64,000 bases of DNA from NCBI RefSeq assembly GCF_040183065.1, contig NC_091131.1:102735330-102799329 (forward strand). Direction: 5' to 3'. Of this stretch, positions 10,757-23,096 are shown in pieces (position 1 is the stretch's first letter; each line of letters starts with the position of its first letter). The notes under the pieces are model-generated. The model searched no databases and was not told the origin of the DNA. It saw nothing but the letters and a program-made list of their open reading frames with translations. A program made the position numbers and the translations under genes. The stretch is from Periplaneta americana. Lineage: Eukaryota; Arthropoda; Insecta; Blattodea; Blattidae.

Positions 10757-12481
10757 GTTTTAAACAGAGTACGATGATGTTGTTTAGTCAACTGTCCGAA
10801 GACAGATCTGGACCCCACAAGTGACACCAACATGGCATCACTCATGAGGCAACTAGGCCAGGAGATAATGGGGCAAGGTGCCCAATTCCTTTCCCCATTG
10901 CGTACATTGGTGACTAGATACATACTACACTAATCAGACTTCACATGTATACAAACAATTTATTGTTCTTCCTCTGACACATATCGTCAATTGAAATGTA
11001 CTATCTGGTAATAGATAAGTACGATATTGTTCAATTTAGAACTCTCAACAAGTAGAAGAAAAGACTTATGTCAAATGTAATTATTTAGATCAGTTTCAAT
11101 ATTGTGATGTCACTTTCAGGGAATTTGGGATTTAAAAAAATGTATATTTTGTTCCACTGTACACTAAACGCGTAAATGTTTTGAAATACTCAAATTGTAA
11201 TAGCAAGAAATAAAATATAAAAAATATAAGAGTCAGGACACTAATGATTAGAAGTAATTTACGTTTACATCCAGCTCAAAATGTAATTCTCGAGATCACG
11301 TCAAACTATTAACCATTCCGTTTCACAGATGGATTGCTAGTAAATGTTGTAATTCATATCATTGAACTTAATAATTGTATTATTCATTACATCATTAATT
11401 TATTATGTACTTGAATGAATAAAATAAATATTACTTTATAAATTACATGACTATTGAAAACTTATTTCCCTTTTTGCACTTCTTACGACTCAGACTGATT
11501 GAGAAGAAGCCGCAGGTGTGTGATATAGACCTTCACGCGCCAGGAGTGTAAATTTTTTCCACAGATTTCATATTGATACATCAAATCTCCAGGATTAGAT
11601 AATTATATCTATACAAATTTTAATTTCTTCTTTGCTAATAATTGTAAATCATCAATGTGCACATTTTTATAAAAGAATAGATCAATTTCTTATTGTAATA
11701 AATGCTAAAAAAAGAAAGAGAAACAACTATGTGGAAATATTAATATACGCCTACAAGCAGAGGCCAATATAAAGCAATTAAATTATGTAGCTGTAACCAA
11801 ATGGCACCCCTTGCAATAAGGCAGATAAGTATCTTTAGTATCTCTTTCCCGATTCTCTCCCTCTCGGCGTTGTACTGCGTGGGCGATAGGTGTACTGTAC
11901 ACATATGAAAGCCACAGCACGGACGGACCACGTTAGACAGTGCCATTGTCATTGCCACGGGGAAATCGGAGGAGAAACATTTAAGAGGTACGTGAAAACG
12001 CCTCCTCAATATGTGAGCTCCAAGTCTCTTGGCCACTTATCTCATTCCGATTTTCGAGGAACTTTAGAGTATTTTGAAAGCCGAAAATGGACCTAATCTA
12101 ACAGCTACCATATGAAGGGTGAAAGAAGCATAACAGAACAGCAACAGGTCAGGGTTGCGCAACGCGCTACTTTAGGCTTACGTGTGAACACGACACGCAA
12201 CCTTTGAGGCTATAGTACAAAAGTTGCGCAGCAAAAGTAGCGACGTGTGACCGTACCCTAAGTACTTCATTCCAGAGGCTTTGTGCATCCATGATGGAAT
12301 GAGATACGCGCTGACAGTGCTGCCAAGCTGAGCTGGCCCTACCGTCCGCCACACTGAGCATTCTTCTCCTCCCTTCAAAATCAATTTTGGGCTCAAATAC
12401 TCAGGGATGTTCCATATCCCGTCCAATAAGCATCTCTATACTCTACTGTATCTGTAGAAAGATATGGCAGTGTAACGAGTA
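10757..12481. other. Intergenic, no gene recognised
   Basis: Mostly AT-rich. A possible degraded hAT-type MITE end, 'cttacgtgtgaac' near 12178 with an opposed 'gacgtgtgaccgtaccctaa' near 12241, is too weak to call. The frame at 11740-12036 and its opposite show no domain. Confidence 0.5.
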
Positions 12482-12635
12482 ATAATAATATTTACTTACA
12501 AATAGCTTTCAAGGAACCCAGAGCTCATTGCCGCCCTCACATAAGCCCGCCATCGGTCCCTATTCTATGCAAGATTAATCCAGTCTCTATCATCATATCC
12601 CACACCCTCAAATCCATTTTAATATTATCCTTCCA

Positions 12636-14375
12636 TCAACGTCTTGGCCTCTCCAAAGGTCTTTTTCCCTCCGGCCTACCAACTAACACTGTATATGCAT
12701 TTCTGGATTCACCCATACGTGCTACATGTCCTGCCCATCTCAAACGTCTGGATTTAATATTCCTAATTATGTCAGGTGAAGAATATAATGCGTGCAGTTC
12801 TGCGTTCTGTAACTTTCTCCATTCTCCTGTAACTTCATCCCTCTTAGCCCCAAATATTTTCCTAAGAACCTTATTCTCAAATATCCTCAATCTCTCTTCC
12901 TCTCTCAAAGTGAGAGTTCAAGTTTCACAACCATACAGAACAACCGGTAATATAACTGTTTTATAAATTCTAACTTTCAGATTTTTTGACAGCAGACAAG
13001 ATGACAAAAGCTTCTCAACCGAATAATAACACGCATTTCTCATATTTATTCTGCGTTTAATTTCCTCCCGAGTGTCATTTATATTTGTTACTGCTGCTCC
13101 AAAATATTTTAACTTCTCCATCTCTTCGAAAGATAAATCTCCAATGTTTATGTTTCCATTTCGTAAAATATTCTGGTCACGAGACATAATCATATATTTC
13201 GTATTTTCGGAATTTAATTCCAACCTATCGCTTTACTTGCTTCAAGTAAAATTTCCGTGCTTTCCTTAATCGTTTGTGGATTTACTCCTAACATATTCAC
13301 ATCATCCGCATAGACAAGAAGCTGATGTAACCCGTTCTATTCCAAACCCTGTCTGTTATCCTGAACTTTCCTAATGGCATATTCTAGAGCGAAATTAAAA
13401 AGTAAAGCTGATATTGCATCTCCTTGCTTTAGCCCGCAATGAATTGGAAAAGCATCAGATAGAAACTGACTCTGTTGTAAGTTTTACTGCGACACATATC
13501 AATTAATCGGACTAGTTTCTTGGGAATACCAAATTCAATAAGAATATTATATAAAACTTCTCTCTTAACCGAGTCATATGTCTTTTTGAAATCTATGAAT
13601 AACCGATGTACTGTGCCCTTATACTCCCATTTTTCTTCAATATCTGTCGAATACAAAAAAAATCTTATCAATAGTCGACCTATTACGCCTAAAACCGCAC
13701 TGCTGATCCCAAATAATTTCATCTACGTACGGAGTTAATCTTCTCAAAAGAATATTGGGTAAAATTTTGTATGACGTCAACAAAAGTGATATTCCTCGAA
13801 AGTTATCACAGTTAGTCTTCCCCCCCCCCTCCCATCTTAAAAATAGGTACAATTATGGACTCCTTCCATTGGTTTGGTACAATTTCCTTTTCCCAAATAG
13901 CAAGTACAAGTTTACCAATTTCGCTAAATAATGCGCCTCCACTCTCTTGTATTAATTCTGCTGGAATTTGATCGATACCTGGAGACTTGTACTTTTTCAG
14001 GTTTTCTATCGCAATTTCGACTTCAGAAAATATGGGTTCGGGTATAAATGACTCAGCAGTTTGTATTTCAATTTCGTCCCGATCATTTCTATTTGGCCTA
14101 TGTACATTTAATAGTTGTCCAAAATAGTTTTTCCGTCTGTTCAGGATTGAATGAGAGTCTGCAAGCAAGTCAACATTCTCATCCTTGATCACGTTTACCC
14201 TTGCCTGATATCCGTTCTTAAATTCCTTTATACCCTTATATAAATCTCGAATGTTTTTATTCTTACTATTTGTTTCTACCTCATTCAGTTTTTCCTTCAA
14301 GTAACCTCTCTTTTTTATTCCTAAGTGTACGACTTTCTTCCCGTCTTTCATTGAAATAATTATCTCTATTCTCAA
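12636..14375 (-). pseudogene. RTE reverse transcriptase, broken
   Basis: Successive minus-strand frames give an early block 'ENLKKYKSPGIDQIPAELIQ' (about 13970), then 'NCDNFRGISLLLTSYKIL', 'QCGFRRNRSTIDKI', 'FIDFKKTYDSVKREVLY', 'LVYADDVN' (near 13306), and the tail 'GRPEGKRPLERPRR'. The order of RT motifs is complete. The frame changes several times (pieces 13812-14375, 13637-13852, 13429-13722, 12918-13223, 12636-12908), so no single polypeptide can be made. Confidence 0.85.
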
Positions 14376-14937
14376 TTGGATCCTGTAAGAATTTCAATTT
14401 TGTTTATTTCGTTCTTTCTACCACCATGCAACAAACTTCATCGAAACACGGTTTCTTTTTCTTAGTTTCATAATAACCTATGCTCTGCTCAGCTGCAATT
14501 TTGATACTATCTCTGATATTTTCCCACATGCTATTAACATCTAACTCTTTGCCAACTTCGTCGGAACTTCCTAAAGGGCAAACCTAATCGAAATTTCGAC
14601 CAGATAATGCTGCTTAGTTTCCTCGTCCTTTAATTTCAGAATACTGAATTTACTAACATTAACTTGTTGCTCTACTCGCTTGGCTACTGATAGTCTTTCT
14701 CTTAATTCTCGAATTACAAAATAATGGTCAGAATTACAGTGTGCCTCCCTGAAAGTTCAAATGTCTAGCATATTAATATGTCTCCGTTTACCTATCAAGA
14801 TGTGAGCTATTTGGTTGTGTGTCACTCCATCTGGAGAAGTCCAAGTAAGTATATTTATGTATGGGGGAATGTACTTTTGGCAATTACATTTTTTGATGTG
14901 GCAAAGTTGACTAACCTAACTCCATTGTCATTACTAG

Positions 14938-15437
14938 TTATGTGTAGGCTCTCTTTTCCAATAATGGTTTAAAAATATCCTCCCGTCCTACTTTAGCGTT
15001 GGAATCCCCCAATAACATTTTCATGTGATATCTAGATAACTGACAAAAGGTATGTTCCAATTCCTCATAGAAGCTATCCTTTATATGGTAGTCTTTCTCT
15101 TCTGTAGGGGCGTGAGCATTTATAACTACGATATCGCACCATCTACCGTTAAGTACTAAATATGATAACCTGTCACTGATAAATTCGACCTTTTTTACTG
15201 CTGATTTTATTCTTTTATGAACAAAGAACCCTGTTCCTAATTGGTGATTATTGTTTCCTTCCCCATAATACAACAAGTACAATCTCCTATTTGTGATAAT
15301 GCCATTCCCATCTAACCTAACCTCTTATACTCCCACGAAGTCTATTCTATATCTAGCTAGTTCTTTCGCTACTAATGTTACCCCTCCTATTCTATAAAGA
15401 CTGATTACGTTCCACGTACCAAATCTCATAACCTTAT
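14938..15437 (-). pseudogene. RTE endonuclease domain, broken
   Basis: Starts 'KVMRFGTWNVISLYR' near 15430 and continues 'LARYRIDFVGV', followed by a stop where the family has the catalytic glutamate ('QE'). The remainder, 14938-15282, reads 'GTGFFVHKRIKSAVKK', 'DRLSYLVLNGRWCDIVVINA', 'HAPTEEKDYHIKDSFYEEL' and 'MLLGDSNAKVGRED'. These are the DNase-I-like endonuclease motifs of RTE LINEs. The family 'GDFNAKVG' is 'GDSNAKVG' here. Confidence 0.85.
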
Positions 15438-15689
15438 TCCTTTGCTGTGGTCGTGCCAGAAAATCAGTCCCATTCCGAGGTTTATTGTGTGGATTCGTAA
15501 CAAGCTGTTTTTTTATAGTAATGGGTTGTTAGCCCTTCGCCCAATCCCCAAACTGGAGGACCACCCCTTATCGGCTCTCCACGACTGCTTATTCAATATA
15601 TTCGCAGCTACGCTCCATATCTGGAGGCCGTCTCCTCTATCCGTAACCTGAGGACGCGCCATGCCGTGGTGATAGGGACCCACAATACA

Positions 15690-15692
15690 TGG

Positions 15693-15734
<42 letters not shown>

Positions 15735-15746
15735 GTAGTAGTAGTA

Positions 15747-15784
<38 letters not shown>
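15690..15784. repeat. (AAT)n / (GTA)n microsatellite
   Basis: Uninterrupted AAT-type triplets with an internal block of GTA triplets. The tract separates the 5' end of the LINE from the following SINE. The long homopolymeric frames read through it on both strands are artefacts. Confidence 0.95.
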
Positions 15785-15785
<1 letters not shown>

Positions 15786-16036
15786 TTTTTAGTTGGTTAT
15801 TTAACGACGCTGTATCAACTGCTAGGTTATTTATCGTCGATGAGATTGGTGATAGCGAGATGGTACTTGGCGAGATGAGGCCGAGGATTCGCCATAGATT
15901 ACCTCGCATTCACCTTACGGTTGGGGAAAACCTCGGATAAAACCCAACCAGGTAATTAGCCCAAGCGGGGGGGGGGATCGAACCCGCGCCCGAGCGCAAC
16001 TTCAGACCGGCAAGCAAGCGCCTTAACCGACTGAGC
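15785..16036 (-). repeat. tRNA-derived SINE between two AAT tracts
   Basis: The minus strand begins with a tRNA-like head: 'gctcagtcggttaaggcgct' as A box (near 16036) and 'gggttcgatcc' as B box (near 15980). A body follows, containing the complement of 'ggttatttaacgacgctgta'. AAT microsatellites flank both sides (15690-15784 and 16037-16084), so the SINE either landed in, or seeded, the repeat. Confidence 0.8.
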
Positions 16037-16087
<51 letters not shown>

Positions 16088-16688
16088 ATGACTACGGAAA
16101 AATAGTGGGATGATGGAACTTGGACTACTCGAGATTACAATCCGATTTTTCAGCGTGCACAATTCTAGTCATTTGTTTCAAAATACATTACGTCTACATA
16201 AATAGTACTAACACACATTATCTAACAAAAGAAATAATTTAACAATGACATTATTCACGGTGTTATAACTAGGCCCGGATCTTCGCAGTTAAAGCACAGT
16301 ATAAATACGCAAACAAAGTGACAAACATAAAAAAAAACATGTGACATTAAATATGCAGGTACCGACAAATAATAAGATTACATTTTCTGTAACAACACGA
16401 ATTCTAAGTGAATATAAACTTACCGGTGTTGCTCAACAGTTTAAGAAAAGTGGTCTAGGATCAACGTGCACTGCAGTTCATGATCAGCACTTCACTGCTG
16501 TCCGTTAAGATAGTTTTGTATCGAAATGAATTTTCCGCATAACACAATATTAATGGGGTATGCAGTATCTAAATGGCAACCGTTCCGCAGAGAAAGATAC
16601 AGTAAGTCATTTTACATAATGGAAGATTGGCCTCCTTGAATTCATCACATTCGTTGGTATCAAAGAATGTTTAAAAATGTTACTGTTG

Positions 16689-16721
<33 letters not shown>

Positions 16722-17020
16722 CATACATACATACATACATACATACATACATACATACATACATTAGGTCAACTTGTAATTTGTGATAATATTTGCATGT
16801 TACTCTATTCGTACAAGAAACTACGTATATACATCATCTATCACCGCAGCTGAGCAAGAAAGTGTGTCTTATTTCTAACTTGCATTAAATGTCAAATGCC
16901 ATGCATCGGTTGCAGTAAATATAATAGTAGTCCATGGGCCTCAGTTTGGCAGCCGAAACCTTGGATTGAAATGAAACAATAACGTGAGTCAAAACGGGAC
17001 TTCCAGAGGAAACCCTAGAT
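16037..17020. other. Intergenic with microsatellites
   Basis: (AAT)n occupies 16037-16084 and (ACAT)n occupies about 16692-16764. The remainder has no recognisable gene. Confidence 0.6.
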
Positions 17021-17270
17021 CATATATGTAACAGATAACTCCTCGCTACGTTAAAATCGGCAGCACTTTGAAGAGAACAACCGCCAGGATCGCCACCCGT
17101 CCGCCGTAAACGAACACGAGATGGCAGCACAGTCGCTAATGTAATTCAAATGGGAATTATGACGTGACACCTGATGTAACAACTAGATGGCAGCGTAGTA
17201 AACCTGACAAAAGTTGTTAACCTCAAAGCCTATAAGCCCGACATATCTGTTACATATATGATCTAGGGTT
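17021..17270. mobile_element. MITE, 250 bp
   Basis: The ends are inverted repeats of about 26 bp: 'aaccctagatcatatatgta' at 17021 and the complement of 'tacatatatgatctagggtt' ending at 17270. The interior is GC-richer and non-coding. No convincing target duplication was seen. Confidence 0.75.
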
Positions 17271-18736
17271 AAATCCAGACGAAAGTAACAATGTAACAGC
17301 GAGTAACTAGTTATTTCGTGTCCAAGTTATTTTTGTAACCGTTACAATTGAGTAACTGTTACAAAGTAATTGCTACGTTATTTTTCGCCCATCCCTATAG
17401 ATATATACCATTATAGGGAAATATGATGGAAACAAAAACAGATACAATAAGATAAATATCACTAGAATATCAAAAATGTAATGAATTTCTAAAATGTAAC
17501 CCACTAAAATATAAGAAAATAAAAGACGTGTTAATGTGTTCAATTTGAATAAATAAATTTATAGTCGTGTTAATGTCTTCAATTTGATTAAATACATATT
17601 ATAGTCTATGTGTATGAATTAATCACCCTGTATTATATTAATGTTCTATAATTTCGGAATATATATGTTTCATAACTTGTCCTACTTGATTCACGTACTA
17701 TATTATTTTTCTGCACGATAATATTATATTATGTAATTTCATTGTAACTGTAATTTTACTTTTAGTTCCTATTTTATTTTATTTATACATTCCTCTTATA
17801 TTAATAATATATCCGAACTGCGACCGAACGCGAGCACTGCTCATTCGGTTCTAAAATTTATTAATATTATTGTATCCTCTTTTTTATATTCATGTATTAT
17901 TTTATTCTATTCCTATTGTTATAATTATATTCTGTAGTCTGTGTTATATTTTGTATTAGGAATAAATAGATAAATGAATAAATGAATGAATGAATAAATA
18001 AATGAATAAATGAATGAATAAATAAATGAATGAATAAATAAATGAATAAATGAATAAATAATAAATAAATAAATAAATTCCACCGCGTTAACAAGTCATT
18101 CCTCAGCCTTACATTAATCCTATTAGTTCTCGCATCCATTACTATTTAAAGTCCAATACAGTCATGTCTAAATATTTAATTATGATTGATTTTATTTTAG
18201 TACGTCTGTTACATATTTCAAGTTTAAGTATGTTCGAATACTACAAGACAACATGTTCCCATAAACTGCAAGTTGCAAAAGATGAATATACATAGGAATG
18301 ATAATTTATATACTATGCATGATACTCAATTTCTGACAATATAGATTTTCAAAACAAGTAGGCGCCAAAATTTTACGAGAAATTTAAACCAGACTTCAAT
18401 ATCCTACAAACAGAAAGAGCACCTATTATTTACTCTTGATTCAACTAACCAATATCAATAGTGTTTCAAAATACACAGTGAGTATTATATTGAAAAGGTC
18501 TCAACAAAAAATGCTTCTGTACTATACCCTAATTTTGTAATAATATTATTAATATTCAATAGTAGTCAAGGCTTCTAAACTTCTCACAGGTTGCATTATC
18601 ATCGAGCTTGTGGGCGAGAGATCGACGGGAAAAGAAGAGCGATTCTGACGTCACAAGACAGCTGAGCGCGCCAAAGCTCAAATGTTTCAAAGCAGTATCT
18701 CGTGTTTTTTCTTGTTTATGATGTTTTCAATGCATT
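17271..18736. other. Intergenic with (AATAAATG)n repeat
   Basis: A long imperfect repeat of AATGAATAAATA type runs from about 17959 to 18079. A CRE-like 'tgacgtca' occurs near 18647, 90 bp before the THAP reading frame, and may be chance. No other gene was seen. Confidence 0.5.
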
Positions 18737-18992
18737 ATGCCAGGTCAAAGGTGTGCTGTTGCATTATGCAACAATTCTAACGATAAAAATAAAGAGTTGT
18801 CTCCCTTTACCATTCCTAAAGATTTATGAATTAGAAAAAAATGGGTAATTGCGTACAAAAGACAGGATAAATTCAATCCTGATACAAGCAGATTAAGCTC
18901 TGATCATTTTAAAGATGACGATTTTGTTCCTGATTTTCGAGCAGCTTTAATGAAAATAAAGCCGAAACGACCGAGAATGTTAAAGCCTACAG
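18737..18992 (+). pseudogene. Orphan THAP-domain exon
   Basis: From the ATG the frame reads 'MPGQRCAVALCNNSNDK', with the C-x4-C pair of a THAP zinc finger. Next come 'LSPFTIPKDL', a TGA stop at 18827-18829, and in the same frame 'KKWVIAYKR', 'RLSSDHFKDDDFVPDF' and 'KRPRMLKPTG'. Family members have a cysteine where this has 'LSS' (usually LCS), so the metal site is incomplete. The frame ends in a good donor, CAG|GTAAGT, at 18993. THAP domains occur in host DNA-binding proteins and in P-type transposases. No downstream exon was found, so this is either a dead gene's first exon or a P-element remnant. Confidence 0.65.
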
Positions 18993-19267
18993 GTAAGTTG
19001 AAATAAATCACGTAGGCCTATATAAGTAGCCTACATTAATACCAGCTTTGCATAATAATTAGATTAGGTTCATCTATGTTAACCTTCAAATTATTTTCTT
19101 TCTTTTGTAATCTTTGCTGGGTCGTACACAACTTACAATTAACAAAATAATCATGCTACTTATACTAACAGTCGGTTTTCAAAGGGGTGGAGAGTTAGCG
19201 ACTGATACCAGTAATGCTTTTTCACTATAATTCTCATTATATTGATTTTATATTAACGATTTATGAC
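18993..19267. other. Sequence between the THAP exon and the hAT element
   Basis: Begins with a splice donor-like GTAAGT. No coding sequence was seen before the hAT target duplication. Confidence 0.4.
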
Positions 19268-19501
19268 ATTTTGTCCAGTGGCGTGCGGTGACCATTCAGA
19301 CAGCCGAAGCACTGAATATTATAATTGTTAGGTACACAATAGTAAATCAAATCACAACTGATAATAATTTAAAAGATCATATATTAAAATAAGTAGACCT
19401 AATATCAATTTAAGTTTCTTAAAGCTACCATTAAACAACATTTGATATAAAATAACAAGCTTCTGGCTTTAAACTCACCCTTGGCACTTCTCACAGCGAG
19501 A

Positions 19502-21540
19502 TCAACGGAACTGAAATTCAATCCTTCTCTCCTGGGAAGCAAATTTGGTAACCACCTCATCGAAGAACTCTTTCTTCTTCCTGAGTTCTCCTAGTAGGCG
19601 CGCTTCAATTGAAATAATTCCAAGATGAGATAGTCTCTCTTCTCCAGTAGAATTTCGAGAGTAGCTTTTGATTCTCTTCAGCGCTGAAAACGACCTTTCT
19701 ACTGAAGACGTACTCACAGGAATTGTACACAGTAATGTCACTAACACATTAAACTGCTGAAAACTTTTTTTCAGCATTGAATTAGTACTCAATAGTTTTG
19801 CAAGTTCACTCATGGTTTTATTTCTAAACTCTTCACTGCTGTACACTACAATCAGCTTATTTTTCAATCGAATGATGCCGAAAAATGTTCCATATGTATC
19901 TATGAGACTTTGAAAGCAACTTTCTGGGAATTGATTAGTATATTTTTCGTAGTTTTGAGGCGACAATAAATTTAAAAATTTCAGTTTAGAATAATTTTGA
20001 AATCTTACATCCAAGTGGTTATCAATATTATCAAACACTTCGCAATACATGCGTTTATAGTTGATATTTTTTCTCTTCGGAGGCTCACCTGCTTGAGACA
20101 CGGTTTCTTGGAAAACCCCTTCATAATCGTCACGTAATGTGGCTATGGAACGGCGAGTTTCTTGTATTTTCTCTTGACAGTATAGCATATCATTTGCTTG
20201 GTTCTGTAGGATGTTGTACAACACATCGGTGAAGCTAAATATTTTGTCAAACGTATTTAAGAGAAAAACAAATTTGAAATCTTCCAAAAGTGTCAAAAAG
20301 CCATTAATTGGTGCTAAAATATCTGACTCAATTTCTTGAGGGTGTTCTAGCATAGCACAAAATACATTACAAAGTTGAATTCTGTTCCTGCACACAGTGT
20401 TTACCAGTCTTGATGAATAATTCCATAGCGTTGGACAGACGTGTGGAAGACGACGTTGCAAAAATTGATCCAAAAAGTTAGCACGTTTCGGCGATCTTGA
20501 AAAAAAAAAGCTGCAAGTCCATTAAGCGTACTAAAAAATATTTTACACTCAGGTATTTGGCTGGTGCTTTGAGACAAAAAGAGGTTAGGTACATGGGCAT
20601 AACAGTGAAAAAATAGGGCTTCTGGATGTGTGACTTTGATTAATGCTTGTACTCCATTCAAATTTCCCGCCATCGTCGCTGCACCGTCATACGTTCGTGC
20701 AATCAATTTTTCATTACATCCGAATTCTGATAAGAAGTGCCGGATAAGTTCTGCAATAGCTTGGGCATGTTTGTCACTACTTATATCACAGAACCCCAAG
20801 AATCTTTCCTTTATCTCTCCTTCATGCACATAACGCAGGACAATAGAAAACTGTGCTTTATTTGCCACATCTGAAGTTTCGTCAACCATGACGGCTACAA
20901 AAGGAACTTCAATAATTTCCTGCTTTATAGCTGATAAAACGGTTGAACCTACAGCTTGGATTAGGTCATTTTGAATTCGATTAGAAATTCCTTTAAACAC
21001 AGTAGAGGTTTCTAAATGCTCCGCTAAAAGAGGATCATATTCTGCAGTGTACTTCAGCAATTCCACATAATTGCCCCGATTAACAGAATTTTCTGTTTCA
21101 TCATGAAAGGCCAACTCTTGTTTTCCCAGAAAACACACTGCATTAATAAGCCTTTTAAGGATGTCCCTGTTCCGCTTTACCTTTTGATTGTGTAGAGATA
21201 TTTCATTTTTAAGCTGGTGGTCAAGTGCAGTTTCTATTCTATTTTCCCCAAAAGCAGCTATAGCTACAGACGATCGTAGGTGGTTAACAGACAGCCCGTG
21301 CTCGGCTATAGATTTTACTAAATTTCCCAAATGCGCGTACCCAGTTCTGGTCCAACTAATATTTCTATCCTTTCCAAACAACAGACAGTACCAGCAAAAC
21401 ACCGCATTTAGCTCAGCGCTACCGGCTAACCAGTCACATTTGCTACACATATTAGACTGAAAATGTCTAGTAAATTTACTGGTCTTTTGAACCAAGTTCG
21501 GTAGTTCTGGTGTTGGCCGTCCATTTTTAATTATCTCATT
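19502..21540 (-). pseudogene. hAT transposase (TTF finger, DUF4371-like, hAT dimerisation), one frame break
   Basis: The N-terminal piece (to 20401) begins near 'NGRPTPELPNLVQKTSKF', then the TTF-type finger 'CSKCDWLAGSAELNAVFCWY' + 'CLLF'. The RNase-H-like core follows: 'VPFVAVMVDETSDVANKAQF' with the first catalytic Asp, and 'RTYDGAATMAGN' with the second. The C-terminal piece (19502-20473) ends in the hAT dimerisation motif 'STSSVERSFSALKRIKSYSR'. The two frames join at a run of ten A (20500-20509). A one-base length difference there would explain the break, so it may be a sequencing or assembly error rather than a real mutation. Such proteins resemble ZMYM- and THAP12-like host genes, but the intact terminal repeats make this a transposon. 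Confidence 0.88.
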
Positions 21541-21872
21541 TTTTTTCTTGGAAAGGATGAGCGGAAAAGGGCTTCAACACAAGCTCTTTTATAATACATG
21601 TAGACATTGTTCTATATTATATAATGTATTGCATTATTAGTTACTACCTGGTACCTTCACGAACTAAAACATTTTCACACACATTCGACAAACATGTACA
21701 CTGAAGAAAACATAATTGTTACTGATACACTTTACACTTTCTATATACTGTACAACTTCTCACATGTGACTCGAAATTACGGGGAATGCTTCTGAGCGCG
21801 ACGGTCTGGACAACACTACAAAAAATAGGGGCGAAGTGTGGCATCTTACTGCTCTAAAAAAAAGCAACACAC

Positions 21873-22098
21873 AGGTATAGTCGGTGACTCAGGAGAAGAC
21901 GAGCGCGGAAGGGAACATAAGAAAGAGTGGTAAACAGATATCATTACTACAACAGTGCAATACTTGTACTACTAGCAGACGGAAATAGTGTTTCCACTCA
22001 CTAGTAGTACAAGTATCGCACTGTTGTCGTAATGTAATCTATTATCCACTCTTTCCCCTCACTCCGTGCTCGTCTTCTTATGAGTTACCGACAGTACT
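21873..22098. mobile_element. Foldback MITE nested in the hAT element
   Basis: Arms of about 110 bp are inverted copies. On the left 'gtgactcaggagaagacgag' pairs with 'ctcgtcttcttatgagttac' on the right, and 'caatacttgtactactag' near 21979 pairs with 'ctagtagtacaagtatcgc' near 22005. It lies upstream of the transposase start, so it may have altered that gene's promoter. Confidence 0.7.
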
Positions 22099-22441
22099 CG
22101 TCTCCATGCTCTTGCAGGCATTCTCTTAGTTGACACGCGTAAGTGACGTCACAACCCATGCTAACTTCGGATTGTGGGGAGCAGACGAACATAGCCCGTG
22201 GCCTTCATCAGAGGTGCGCGCGCAATTCCTTCGCTGTTCAGCCGAAGTAGAAGTGACAATGCTTCGGTTCGCTCACAATACCAATAGTGTAACTTATTAA
22301 GCTCGTAAGTTCTATACGTTCTGAAGAAATCTGACGATTTCATACAGATATTATTGAATAATCGTATAATTATGACATAATATATTGTTACCGAAGCAGT
22401 GCTTCAGTAGCTTACCCTGAATGCAAGCCACTGATTTTGTC

Positions 22442-23096
22442 CTTATGGCATATTCAGTGGGTTAATCATAAAAGCCTCCAGTGACAATTCATTGTTGAGT
22501 TATAATGCTTATTGTAAATGAACGTGTGACTGACATTTCATTACCGATACATGCTCCTTTTTCCAAACTTTAGAATAAGATATTAAATAACATTCGATGT
22601 TAGAATTTTTATAAACACAAGACTGGAAACTAGCAGACGAAAACGGAAGGCATACACTGAGAGCAGACGAATTGTTAAGAAATACAGAAAAATAATGCCG
22701 TGACAAGTGCAAGTACAGTTTTTATATACATAAATACTTTCAACGTATTTACATTATGCCATGACACGTACACAATTGGTTTATACCCATTGTAATGTTT
22801 TTATTTGAGGCGGTTATGTTTATAATGTACGCTGATGTCGCTATAAATTTGAAAATAAAGGACCAATGAGCATGGACACTTCGCGCGTCGTCAGCCAATT
22901 AGCCATTTGATTGGCTAATGAAAAATGAGATAACCCATTGAGTGTATAGAAGCCTTCAATAGTAGTCACCTACAACATTCGTCTTCTTCTTTATCGATCA
23001 TGACCTATGTATCAGGTTATGATTTTATACATGTTTCATGACTTACTCTACAACATAGAATTTAAAGAATAATATCAGCTAATAAAAAATTGTCTT
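22442..23096. other. Intergenic, no gene recognised
   Basis: AT-rich. The hAT right target site is at its edge. No supported gene or repeat was seen. Confidence 0.5.

Larger units (their letters stand above)
12482..15688 (-). mobile_element. Nearly full-length RTE-clade LINE
   Basis: Read on the minus strand, the element has a 5' leader (about 15688-15440), an apurinic-type endonuclease starting 'FGTWNVISLYRIGGV' near 15430, a reverse transcriptase with the YADD box near 13306, and a C-terminal 'RRLRWAGHVARMGESRNAY' segment. It ends in the family 3' end 'gttccttgaaagctatttgt'. The total of 3.2 kb matches an RTE element. Both edges abut ATT/AAT repeats, so a target duplication cannot be separated from the microsatellite. 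At least five frame interruptions are visible, so it is not active. It is the most complete of eight related copies in the window. Confidence 0.88.
19276..22433 (-). mobile_element. Complete hAT transposon, 3158 bp
   Basis: The left end 'cagtggcgtgcggtgacc' and the complement of the right end 'tgaatgcaagccactg' form a short terminal inverted repeat starting CAGTGGC. The element is flanked by the perfect 8-bp target duplication ATTTTGTC (19268-19275 and 22434-22441). It carries one minus-strand transposase gene and a later foldback insertion at 21873-22098. The perfect duplication and the nearly intact gene point to a fairly young insertion. Confidence 0.92.

Noticed and set aside
12120-12260. 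hAT-like MITE ends ('cttacgtgtgaac' and 'gacgtgtgaccgtaccctaa')
   Set aside because: The ends pair only partly and no target duplication was found.
15637-15940. Long frames of Leu, Ile or Asn runs
   Set aside because: They are translations of the AAT/GTA microsatellite on both strands.
19502-21495. Host ZMYM/THAP12-like gene
   Set aside because: The terminal inverted repeats and perfect 8-bp duplication show that it is a hAT transposon gene.
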